From Lutjanus erythropterus (lineage: Eukaryota; Chordata; Actinopteri; Lutjaniformes; Lutjanidae): 64,000 nucleotides of DNA. The stretch covers positions 33,933,874 through 33,997,873 of the forward strand of contig CM034606.1 in NCBI GenBank assembly GCA_020091685.1. Reading direction: 5' to 3'. The translations under genes were made by a program, and so were the position numbers. A model generated the notes under the pieces. The model did not search any database. It worked only from the letters and a program-made list of their open reading frames with translations, and was not told the DNA's origin. Positions 39,954 through 50,400 of the stretch are shown here, piece by piece (position 1 is the first letter of the stretch; each line of letters opens with the position of its first letter).

Positions 39954-42788
39954 TACTTCTGCTCCCTTTTGTTGTATGGTATGAGCTTACCCACTACTTT
40001 ATTTTTAGCTATGTTGGCCCTGACTTCTGCATCATTTTGGATCATGTATTCAACTTTGCTGACAAAGTCAGCGAGATAAAAGTGAGTAAAATGTGTCACC
40101 TTCAATAAAAATGTAGATTAAACATGTTCTATGTTGTCTAAAGTTACCAATCGCTCACGTGTTTACGCCTTGGGGCGCAGAAATCTTTGCCCATAGACTC
40201 TCATTATAATTTGTACATGTGCAGTAGCTCCTCTTCAATACAAGAGATAGGAGCTCCTCGGGGCGCAGCTCTCCTGATCTCATTGATGGTGCGTTCAGGT
40301 GTACTTGAGGGTCGGAATTTCTAACATCCTACATTTAATTTTATTAATTATCCATTTTCCGACTTCCATGATGGTTTTACAAGTGAAAAGCACTCTACTC
40401 GGAGGCAACGTTGTTCTAAGCTCCAAGTTCCCACTTCCATTGTAAATGAAACACACCAAAATTAAAGACGGATAGTAATAGAGTTATTATCTCTTCACCT
40501 GACGTTCCCAGTAAAGTAAAGCTGTGGCCAACATGTCGATATTTACTCAAAGAGTGTTATTCTATTATAAGAACCCAAATGAACTGTAACACACACCACC
40601 ACCTGCCATAGTGGCAGACAGTGCATCTCAGCAGCAGCAGCTGTGACGCCCAGCTGATCTTCAGAGTGAACAGAGGTGAGATAGAAGCTGGCCCTAATTG
40701 TGTGGTGTTGTTTTTTTTTTTTAAAATGTTGTTAATGGTAGTTGTTGTTCTATATTGTGCCAAAAAGTGGTGAAGTTTGGTATAGCCCCCCCTGGAGAAA
40801 ACTTCACCAGCCACCACTGCTCTTACATCATCACAAATATTTATATTTGTATGTATATCTAACTGCTGTGCTTACTACTGCAGTAATCTAATTTAGTAGT
40901 AAAACAAATTAGCTCAATGCGCCAAGAATTACATTTGAAAAGCACATCTCATTCATTCATTCATTCATTTTCTGTAACCGCTTATTCCATAAGGGTTGCA
41001 GGGGTCTGGAGTCTATCCCAGCTGACATTGGGTGAGAGGTGGGGTTCACCCTGGACAAGTCGCCAGTTCATCGCAGGGCTGACACAGAGAGACAGACAAC
41101 CACTCACACTCACATTCACACCTACTTGCAATTTAGAGTCACCAATTAATGTCCAATGTCTTTGGACTGTGGGAGGAAGCCGGAGAACCCAGAGAGAACC
41201 CACACAGACACGGGGAGAACATGCAAACTCGACACAGAAAGGCCCTGCCCCAGCAAGCCGGGGAATCGAACTCAGGACCTTGCTGTGAGGCAGCAGTGCT
41301 AACCACTGCACCACCGTGCCACCCAAAAAGCACTTCTCTTTCCAGAAATTTATTATGACAGTCATCTTTGGTAGAAAATAGTTCTCTATGAAACTGCTCA
41401 CAACAATGACTGTGGATAATCTTGAATTAGCGGGTCATGATTTCTGTAAGGAAACATTGCCTTCAAGTTTGTCCAATGTATTTTTTCACACTTCAAGCAC
41501 CACAAACCCAATGCCATTCATCTCCATTGTATTGGGGTGATAGTAGACATCTCTACAGCTGATGTCTCTGAACATTGCCATATCACACAGAGACAAACTT
41601 GATGGATTGATATCACTCTGGGGAAGAGGAAAAATATGTTGTTGTTTCTCTTTTATATTTTTTGTGAACTTCTCATTTAAATGATAGGCTATGTTAGATG
41701 AGTAATGAAATGGTTAGAATTTCAAACCAAAATGTACATCCCTAAGAAACAAATGTTTCAGATTTCTAATCTAACATCAATAAAACTTTTTTAATAGAAA
41801 CCGTCCCGTTACTCACCTCTTCTGCCAACTGATGTCTTTTCTTTTGCCACCTTCTTCTTTTTCTTCTTCTCCTTTTCGACATGGCTCTTTTTTTGTCCCT
41901 ATTCTTTTGTACCGTTTTCTTTTTTTCCTCTCAGGAAAAGGAGGACGAGGAGGAGGAGGAGTAGTAGTTGGAGTCGGCAGATGAAGAGGAGGAGGTGGCT
42001 GATGAGGGGGTTGCAGATAATGATGACGACTCAGTCACTACAGCATTGGCCTGGCCTAAAAAAAAGAGACAATTGTGTAGTGTAAATAATAATAATGACA
42101 ACAATAATAACAACCAGGGGTACACATAACTGGTGTGCAGGTGCACATGGGTGGTCAAAATAAAAAATGTGCACCAGACAACACGTGAAAAGGCTCATTT
42201 GCGTACCAACATTTGTTAGTCTACAGAACACGATTGAGAACACACCTCAATGGAGAATGAATGAATGAATGAATGTTTTTTTTACAAACTGCATCAAACA
42301 AACCTCCAGACCCTACCTTTAACAAGGAACAGTGTGAACCGGACAAAACTAATTTACAACAAAGTGTTATTTTTTCCTTTTTACCGCAAACTTTCAGATA
42401 TGAAAATAAACATTAGCAGCTAACATTAAGCTAGTTAGGCTAAAACAAGTGCTAACAAATCAACATTAGCTAACTTACCGACAGTCTGAGATTCGTCTCT
42501 CCTGTCAGCATCAAGGGTGTCGCTGGAAATATAAAAATCCTCTTCGTCATCTTGGATAGTCTCCGTCAAATTCTTGCATTCACCGCCATCGCTACTGTCG
42601 GCCACCATGGTGCTAGTGTCAGGTGCTGTTGGCTGTGTTTTTTCTCTCCACACCAACATGTCTTCTTTTACGGCTTTTCCAGATCTGGTGAAAGGTCTTT
42701 TGGGCACGGTGAGACAAAATTTTACAGAAAAAAAATCTGTGAAGTTGCATGCACATTGCAGGAGGCTGTTGTTGGCAAGAGACAACAT
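39954..42788 (-). CDS. Accessory gene of the transposon, copy B (spliced, unrecognised)
   Basis: Three exons can be supported. Exon a (to 42479) holds KRPFTRSGKAVKEDMLVWRE, then an acidic stretch (IQDDEEDFYISSDTLDADRR) ending DESQTV plus one base at a GTAAGTTA donor. Exon b starts at 42055 after TTTTTTTTAG and joins in frame as GQANAVVTESSS. It is a Ser-rich stretch that ends at a TGA (41931) or, in another frame, continues as a Lys/Arg-rich stretch to a GTGAGT donor near 41821. A later exon ends ADFVSKVEYMIQNDAEVRAN, then KNKVVGKLIPYNKREQK with TAA at 39956-39954. The start codon is uncertain (42788 or a later Met such as MVADSS). It is divergent from the transposase. Its acidic-then-basic composition could suit a nuclear or DNA-binding partner; this is inference. 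Confidence 0.45.
40951..41325 (-). mobile_element. Full-length tRNA-like SINE with (ATTC)n tail, inserted in copy B
   Basis: Read on the minus strand it starts GGGTGGCACGGTGGTGCAGT, has a GAGTTCGATTCCCC B-box-like motif, and ends in a (GAATGA)/(ATTC)-type tail (plus-strand ATTCATTCATTCATTC at 40951). Direct repeats AAAAGCACATCTC (40938-40950) and AAAAGCACTTCTC (41326-41338) flank it, with one mismatch. It is absent from the matching place in copy A, so it inserted after the copies separated. Confidence 0.88.
41386..41640 (-). mobile_element. MITE fragment inside copy B
   Basis: This is the counterpart of 28650-28921 in copy A, with CATTCATCTCCATTGTATTG and GGGGAAGAGGAAAAATATG on the plus strand. 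Confidence 0.7.
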
Positions 42789-42941
42789 CGTCTGAATCGG
42801 TCTGAATCTGCATGAAAAGTGATGCTGCGTTCTAGTACAACTTGGAGGTCATAAATTACCGCTTCTGAGTAGGAAAAATAGAATAACAGCCACTTTGCCT
42901 GTGACCTGTGACCTCATGGCCCATTTTTGGCTCATGGAAAA
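42789..42941. promoter_or_regulatory. Candidate bidirectional promoter between the two transposon genes
   Basis: About 150 bp separate the first candidate Met of the minus-strand accessory gene from the plus-strand transposase ATG (42942). No TATA box is evident. The role is inferred from the divergent layout alone. Confidence 0.3.
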
Positions 42942-45051
42942 ATGCCGGGTTTAGCCACTGAAATGAGAGACTTAATTGAAGGTTCTAGGTCTAAAAGAAA
43001 ACACTTCTTGAAACTTATAAAATGGCTACAAAAAAGAAAGCTTCTCAAAACAAAGAAAATGAAATGCAACATTTGCCAACACAAAATGAAGATGAAGGAC
43101 TGCAGTCGGGAGATTTATGTAAAGTAAAGTTACCCAATCTCCCTTGAATTAACTTAATCTGCACCAGATTACATCACAGTATTAATTCATTAGGTTATTT
43201 ATTTATTTATTTGTTTGTTTGTTTGTTTACTCTTTATGTATTTACTGCCTTATCTATAATAATATTACTATCTATCTATTTTTCTATCTATCTACATATT
43301 TTGTTAATTCTTCAAAAATGTTCATTTTTAGATAGTCATCACATTGTAACAAATTTTTGGAAAGGTTTTAAACATAGATCACAGCAATTATGGTTTATCT
43401 TTTGAATTTCAATAGATCACTCATAAGTAGCTGTGTTGTTCATAGGGTTTGTCAACAGAGGACCAACCACAAAATCAGTCCGGCACAAGTCTATCTTCAG
43501 CAAATCCAAGATGAGCCTTTTCAACTGGATGCGATTCTTGTACAGGTATGGAAATAATACTAAAATATCTACTGGATGTGTTTTTTTTAAATAACATAGA
43601 AATAATCTAAATTAACAGAAAGAATCACATTGCCTGTGATTTAGATTTCCTATGTCCTATTCTAAAAGCCAGAGGTGGGTTACGGTATATAGTCACATAT
43701 GCTATAAGCATAAGCAGTCTGTTAAAAGAAAACCATTCCAGAGCGTTTTTGTAGAGGCCCCCTCTGAGATGTATAGGGAAGATGTGCTTTCTTTCCAGAT
43801 GAATTCTATTCCAATTATTGTCTATTTCATTTATTTTACTGAGGGAGGCAATATTGATCATAGCTCCATGCAGTTTGTTCCATCATCATGAAACTTTGGC
43901 ACATCGGTAATGCTGACATTGCTGGGCTGTACCTTGAATCACTGTCATGCCCATTGTCATAGTAAAGAATGCCCTGCCAAGTGTAATTGCTTAAGTATTG
44001 TCTGCATAAGGCCACAACATTTTCATTTTATGTATTTTTAAGGTTTGCACAAGGCCTACGATTGAGACAAATCGACATGATGACAGATGACATTGCTGGG
44101 AGTTGAAGAACACTGTCAAAGATGGACAAAAAGCTATGAAATGTCTGTGTTGAGGCAATGGAGAGAAAGAAGAGAAGAAAAGGACAGAGACTGGGAGGGC
44201 AGAAAGAGTTTGTGGTTATCGATGAAAGCCATTTCAGACACTAAAGGAAGGTAAGTGGAAACAGCCATACACCTAAAATTTCTGTGGGAATTTGTGCCAC
44301 AAACCCAGCGCCTTTCAGCTCCGTCGTATTGGAGTGGAGGCAGACATCTATATGGCAGATAAAAAAAAAAAAAACAAAAAAAAAACAGCAAATCACACCA
44401 AAACTATCAAGGTGGACAGACAGCACTCTGGGCAAGAGGAAAAATATATTTTGCTTTAATATTGGGTGAGACAGATGTATGAGTAGGAAAAGATTGGAGC
44501 TGTATCTGTGGGTTTTGTCACTGTATGAATATGAGGTAAGGAGACTAATGCTCACTATTGCTGACAGCAAATTTGAAAACATTGTCATGAGAAAACTAGG
44601 ATTGGCTGATACAATGGTGGGGGTGAATCCATACTTACAGGGATATAATAATTTTATATCTCAAATTTTATGTTTTAATGGTCAAATGATTACCATATAT
44701 TAGTCAGGCATCATCATGTGAATAACTACCATTTTTAATATGTGTTCTATTTGAATATTTTGACAGTATGGACGTGAAAGAATGGTTGGTGGGTGGACAC
44801 GGAAAAAGTGGGTGTTTGGAATGCTGGGTGTGAAGCACACAGGACAGAAGACGATGCCTGTTCATCGCTTGGTGGAAAGACGGACCAGACGAGAGCTGAT
44901 CCCACTGGTTCTGCACCATGTTCGGACGGGATCCACAATACTGACTGATGAGTGGCGGGCTTACCGTCAGGCTCTGCCTGAATTTGGATACAAGCATTAT
45001 ACAGGTCCATTGGGACGCCTGCTCCATGATATTACAAAGCAGTACAAATAG
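42942..45051 (+). pseudogene. Merlin/IS1016-type DDE transposase, copy B (decayed, four exons)
   Basis: Merlin transposases cut and paste DNA with a DDE nuclease after binding the inverted ends. Exon 1 (42942-43123) has KLIKWLQKRKLLKTKKMKC and a CxxC zinc-ribbon half. Exon 2 (43446-43545) has KSVRHKSIFSKSKMSLFNWM but carries a 14-bp deletion relative to copy A. Exon 3 (44043-44250) has FAQGLRLRQIDMMTDDIAG, LGGQKEFVVIDESHF, and stops TGA, TGA and TAA. Exon 4 (44767-45051) joins in phase as KYGRERMVGGWTRKKWVFGM and has GSTILTDEWRAYRQALPEFG, the second catalytic Asp. The C-terminal block with the catalytic Glu is missing, replaced by GPLGRLLHDITKQYK and a stop. All introns follow GT-AG. It cannot make an active protein as it stands. 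Confidence 0.87.
44275..44470 (-). mobile_element. MITE fragment in transposase intron 3 of copy B
   Basis: Read on the minus strand it contains TATTTTTCCTCTTGCCCAGA, GATAGTTTTGGTGTGATTTG and AGATGTCTGCCTCCACTCCA, the internal text of the TTAA-flanked MITE family. Homology with copy A ends within this MITE, at about 44335. Confidence 0.7.
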
Positions 45052-45365
45052 ACAAATAAATGATGCCAAGAAGGCAACACGTTGACATTCCAGAGTGCTT
45101 TGTTGTTTATTGTTAATTTGTGGAAATATGGGGTTAGTATGAAATATTTTAATTTGCAGTGTGCCTGAATATTGTATCCTTAATTGATTTTAAAACTAAG
45201 TTGTCATTGTTGTGTTGGAATCCCACCATTCTTGTCTACCACCATGTTTATCTGTTGTATAGTGTTGCATGTTATTGACCCTCTGACCCCCTGTTCATAA
45301 ATGTGTTCAATACAATGATCAGACCCTATTCTTTTATCAATGCAAAATAATCACTCTGTTTTAGA

Positions 45366-45493
45366 TCACCAATAAAAGAAGTCAAATAAATGTTATTTGA
45401 TGGTTTACAAACAGCTTTATTAATCATAAAATAATTATTATAAACATCAGTTGCAACTTTACAATAAACCAACTATTAACCATTTACAAAGTA
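45366..45493 (+). repeat. Right terminal repeat of copy B (shortened)
   Basis: It starts ATCACCAATAAAAG and ends AACCATTTACAAAGTA, in the same orientation as the inner end of copy A and inverted relative to 38394-38965. One internal unit and the extreme terminus (GTAAAGTGTTACC) are missing. Confidence 0.75.
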
Positions 45494-46868
45494 AAGAGAG
45501 CTTCTGAGTCCCCACTTTGAATGCTGGGCTTCAAATATACCTGAAGAGTCTTCTAAAAACATTAGATGGTGCACCAGTAAGAGGACTTTTCCTCCAACCT
45601 CTTTGGTAAGTCCTCTAACACTTTTGAGAGTCTTTAGTTTTGGTGTTGTCCTTCAAAATTCACGGAGTCAGCTGAGGATTGAATCCTAAAAGAGCCTAAA
45701 CCTAAAAAAAACACCTAAAAGTGCAAGCACATTGAGCCTCTGGCAGAAGAAATACTGAAATCATAATGTCTGAAATGCTTTTACTCTGTCTACTAGGTGT
45801 TGGGCTTCAACACTTACTGTCAAGTTACTGTGTTTCCCAAAAATTCGACTCCACAACCTCAGAAGCTTCTGACAAGCTACTAAAACATTTGGGCCACAGG
45901 ATCTTTCTCATTTCTGACAGTTTCCCTTCGGGTACATTCACATTGCAGGCAAAAGTGGCTCAAATCACATTTTTCATGACCATGTGAACAGCAAAAGTCA
46001 CATGGAATCTGATCTTTTCAAATCAGATTTGGACCACTTCCTTATGTGGTCCTTAATCAGATAGGTCTGATTTTTTTGGAATGTGAAGAGTCATAGAATT
46101 CATGCAACTTTTATGTTGAAGTTGTGTTTTATGTCTGAAGTTTCTTGAGAGACTCTTGTGGAGAATCACTGACAGGTGAGGTTAAAAGTAGTCCCTTGAC
46201 ATCCAAATATTTTGGATAAAATATGTTTCTGTGAAGCCATTCACATCAGTCCCAACACTCCTGGCTCCAACTCTGCATCCACAGACTTCTTTGTAGCAGC
46301 CATTATTAATGCTATCATCTGCTAACGAATGTGATGACTTCCACTGCAATCAACCTATAAATCAAACCATGAACTGCGACTTCTTTGGTCTTCATGTGTA
46401 CTTTTGTAAGGCAGCATGTTGCATGTGAAGTCTTTGTTACGGTTCATTTGTGCACGTGGATCACCTCAAGACCGTGACCAGTCCACACTGGAATATATGT
46501 GGGCCACATTCAAAAGATATGTTCACAGCCAAACAAAAAAAGTCACATCTGAGCCATAAATCAGAATTGAGCACTAAGACTTCCAGAGTGAACGTAGCCT
46601 TTGACAGCTCTTTCGTCTGAGTGTAATACTTAGACTTTCAAGAAAAAAAATGTTGTGTCCACTCAGGTTGTTTTAAGTGCAAAATGCAATTAAAAATAAG
46701 TGGATGAAAATGCACTTAATGAAAATGAGTTTTTGAATTAATCAAGTTATGTGATTAATTTATTCCAATAACCTGAAAGATTCATGTTAACTGTGATCCT
46801 GTGCAGACTCAACTGATCTGCTCTACGGTGACAAAGTGTCTCTCACAGTAGGAGACGCTCTCTCTCTC
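45494..46868. other. Intergenic, mostly one decayed interspersed repeat
   Basis: From about 45.93 to 46.61 kb the text (GTGGCTCAAATCACATTTTT, CATGTGAACAGCAAAAGTC, TCCAGAGTGAACGTAGCC) resembles a dispersed fish DNA-transposon family whose ends read like ATTCACATTGC/GTGAACGTAGCC. No gene is seen. It lies 3' of the NLR gene. Confidence 0.5.
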
Positions 46869-47404
46869 CTACAGAGAACATAGAGACATTGAGGAATCAG
46901 GCCACCATACACCAAACCCAGGATAGAGAGGTTCAGTGAATGTGTTATAGAAGGTGTGGAGGTGGATCAGCGTGTCAGAGGACACTGTGTAGAAGGACAG
47001 AGTGCCAGCAGGATAGTCCACGTACACTGCTACTCTGTTAGAGACAGAGTATGAGGAGGAGATGGGTGTTCCAATGACATTGTGAAAGACGGTGTAACCA
47101 TCATCAGAGCAGCTCATTCTCCAGGACTGGTGGTTCTCCCCAAACCTGCAGTCAGACCTGTCTCCTCTCCTTTTGATCCCTCTGTAAGCCACCGCTATAG
47201 AAACACTTCCTCTCCACTCAACCTCCCAGTAACAGCGACCAGTCAGAGCATTTGTACACAGCAGCTGAGGACAGCACCAGTCAAATCTGTCTGAGTGATC
47301 AGGATAGAGCTGATCCTCCTCCATGTTTGTTGCCTTCCTGTTGTCGTCAGACAGTTTGATCTTTCTGTTTACTGTGTTTGCATCGATTGTGAGTTCACAA
47401 GAAT
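46869..47404 (-). CDS. NLR gene, PRY/SPRY (B30.2) last exon
   Basis: It opens after CTCTCTATCAG. The PRY part has [20 protein letters not shown] and [20 protein letters not shown]. The SPRY part has [20 protein letters not shown] and [13 protein letters not shown]. The exon is complete to the stop and has no frameshift, so the ligand-binding end is preserved. Confidence 0.92.
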
Positions 47405-50400
47405 CTGATAGAGAGAACACAACACAGCTGCAGTTATTAATCTATCATCTGTTCGTTTGCTGACAGTTTGATGGTGACATCAGAGATCTGAATGAGTGAT
47501 GTCTCAGCTTGAAGATGGTTGAATTTATGCTGCTACGTTTTCATGAATCAAGTTCACAACACACTTACACTTCCTCAGACCTGGTTTCAACCATTGGACT
47601 CCAGCAGGCTCCAGCCTGCAAAGTAAGAGAGATATCAGATCAGCATGTAAACATGAACATTACATCACTCTCATATAGTTTTGTTTTTCTGTTTGATTGC
47701 ATTTCCACATGATCACAGGTATATGTGTGTTTAAGGCTCATTATCATCTGTTCTCATTAATTCTTATTTGATTTTCATACCACCTGTCTAAGGTGTGACA
47801 GGATAGCATAGCTATTTTAAAAGGATCTGGTATTTATGGGTTTTTTTGATTATAAAGAAAAAATAACATTCAAGAAAGACAAATTATCAATATTTTGAAG
47901 TGCCACCAGGTAAAAAACATTATAAACATAATAAACCTAATATAATAAACGTGCAATACTGATTATATATCAGATTTTTTTAAAGGAATTAATGAAAAAC
48001 ATTTCATTTACTGATGAATTTGTCACATAAGAAAACATTTTCATATGAACCTCTTACCATATTGAGAACTGATTGAATCTGAAGCGGTCTTTCCAAACCA
48101 TTTATTACCAAATGCAAATTTAAATGTACTTAAAATTTCCTTTGATCATCAGTAAATCGTGTTTTAGGTTTAGTATTTTCTCAATTGTGAATGTATTAGG
48201 GAGAACTGAATACTGCAGTCAATGTTGCCACACCATTCATTTATAAAAGCTGCTCACTGATAGCACAAGCAGAAAAAGCCTCGCAGGACTTCCTTATGCT
48301 TCTGGGTTTTGGGGCCCATACAGCATACTCAGTGGAGTCCCTCTGCACAAATAATGTAAATGAGCTGCAGCTGCAGTTCATTTGAATAAACTGTTTGAAT
48401 GAACAGGAGCTCTCTGCCACTGAACTTTTGAGCTAACAAGAAGAGACTATAGGTACTAAAATCATACACTCTTCCTGTATGAAGGAAACAGCCTGATGTT
48501 GTTAGCTCAACAGCTTTTTATAAGATCTGTTCTTGATCTATTCTTTATTCCTGTTCTCTACATATAAAAACACTGTTTCACAAGATTGGATTTTTATTTG
48601 TCTTTCCATATCAATTTTTAAAAACTCAGCATCACTTGAGGAAACACAATCAGTTGGACCAGACAGTCTGCCTTTGTTAGCTTGTTGTGTCAGGGTCATA
48701 TGACCCAGGCCAACAATGTGACAGAAAAAAATGTTTCCAGCACTTCCTCTTCTATCAGACAGACTGTCTGTGGCTACAGCAGGCCTCTTTGTACCTGAGA
48801 ATGTCCAGCCTCCAGAGTGGGTTCTTTTGTCCAGCAGTTAGCAGCTTCACTCCTCTGTCTCCTGGATTATTGTAGCTCAGGTCCAGCTCAATCAGATGCG
48901 AGGGATTGGAGCTCAGAGCTGAGGCTAGAGACTCACAGCCTTTCTCTGTAATCAGACAGCCTGACAACCTGCAAATACACAAAACAGGACATGTGGCAGG
49001 TCATTTGAGAGTACTGTGAGGATTGAGGTAGTGATATTAACGACTGAAGAGCAACATTTAGTGACAACACACTTTGTTTAAGAATTTAAACACATAAACT
49101 CCAAAAAGAAGAACTGACGAAGACAGAGGCTGTTGAAACTGCATGGAGATAACAGTGGAAAAAGCACAAATCTATCATTACAAACTAATTCAATCAAACC
49201 TGAGAGTCTCCAGTTCACAATGTGTAATCTCCAGTCCAGCAGACAGCAGCTTCACTCCTGAATCCTGCAGGATGTTGTTACTCAGGTCCAGCTCTCTCAG
49301 AGTAGAGGACTGGGACCTGAGAATTGCGGACAGGGCTTCACAGCTTCTCTTTGAGAGGTTACAGCCACTCAGTCTGGAGAGACAATAAAGAGCAAGACAA
49401 ACAGGTCATTATTATTGAACTTGGATTATACAGGCATGATTTAACTTAAATTACATGATATCAATACTTCAATGGGCCTTTTCAAATCAGCTATGGATCC
49501 TATTTGTTTTCTGTATAAGACAATTCAGTGCAAAATGCAACATGGAATATTCTCTGTAGAGTGAAATTTGCAATCCTGATGTATATGACTAAATGGTGAT
49601 AAACAGTATATTGGCATGTGAGCTTTTTCAGTAGGCTGCACACAAACCTACTGTACAGATACTGTAAGGCCACAGTGTTAAAAATAATAATTGTCCTAAG
49701 AAAGCTACTCAAAGGCCTACAGAAAGTAGGTAGGCACTAGGTCAAAATGTCCAAAGGCACACAAATCCAAATGAATGGGCAAAACACAAACATCCGGCTA
49801 AAACAGTCAGAGTCTAACAAAGCATAAGTCCACACAGGGAAAACACTTGAGATGAGGCTAAGACACTTGGCATGAATGCCTTAGACAAATTGGCAACAAA
49901 AGGAGGGTATAAATACACAAGGAGGCTAATAGTGCTCAGATGAAAAAAAAGACTAAAACAGGAAGTAAACAAAGACACAAGAGTGAAGACTCATACCAAA
50001 ATAAAACAGGAAATAAATGAAGTGATCTCAAAAACCATGGTATAAATAGCATCTCATAATCTGAGGCCATGGTACACGACTGGAAAATAGTGAATTGCTC
50101 CCTTTAGATTGGGAGTTAGTCACTGTACCATATAAAGAAGCTAAAGTATCTTCATAAGTCATGTTCACCAGCAAGGTTAAGATGGAACATGAGCAGGTAG
50201 ATTGGTGATTGGTGGAACTTTAACTGCTGTGACTGTTGAGGTGATCCATGTTCCAACCATCCACATTTAGTCATGTGCCTAAGGTAATATCTCAAACAAT
50301 AAAAATACTGTACAACCAGCAAAATACAATTTCTTTCAAGATGTCTGGGCAACAACTTCTAGATTTTTTGAGGGTCTTAGACATACAGAAGAAATTCTAA

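Larger units (their letters stand above)
38394..45493 (+). mobile_element. Merlin-like DNA transposon, copy B (about 7.1 kb, two genes)
   Basis: The left terminus is GGTAACACTTTACAATAACC. The right terminal repeat (45366-45493) matches the inverse of the left one but is cut short, so the outermost right bases are lost. Inside are a decayed transposase on the plus strand (42.9-45.05 kb) and a divergent accessory gene on the minus strand (42.8-39.95 kb). The transposase matches the Merlin/IS1016 (ISXO2-type DDE) family by its zinc ribbon, VIDES and LTDEWRAY blocks. Copy B also carries a SINE, two MITE fragments and two unexplained insertions that copy A lacks or shares as noted. Confidence 0.82.

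Noticed and set aside
40917-41401. Frames of 64-139 codons around 41 kb
   Set aside because: They translate the SINE and its flanks.
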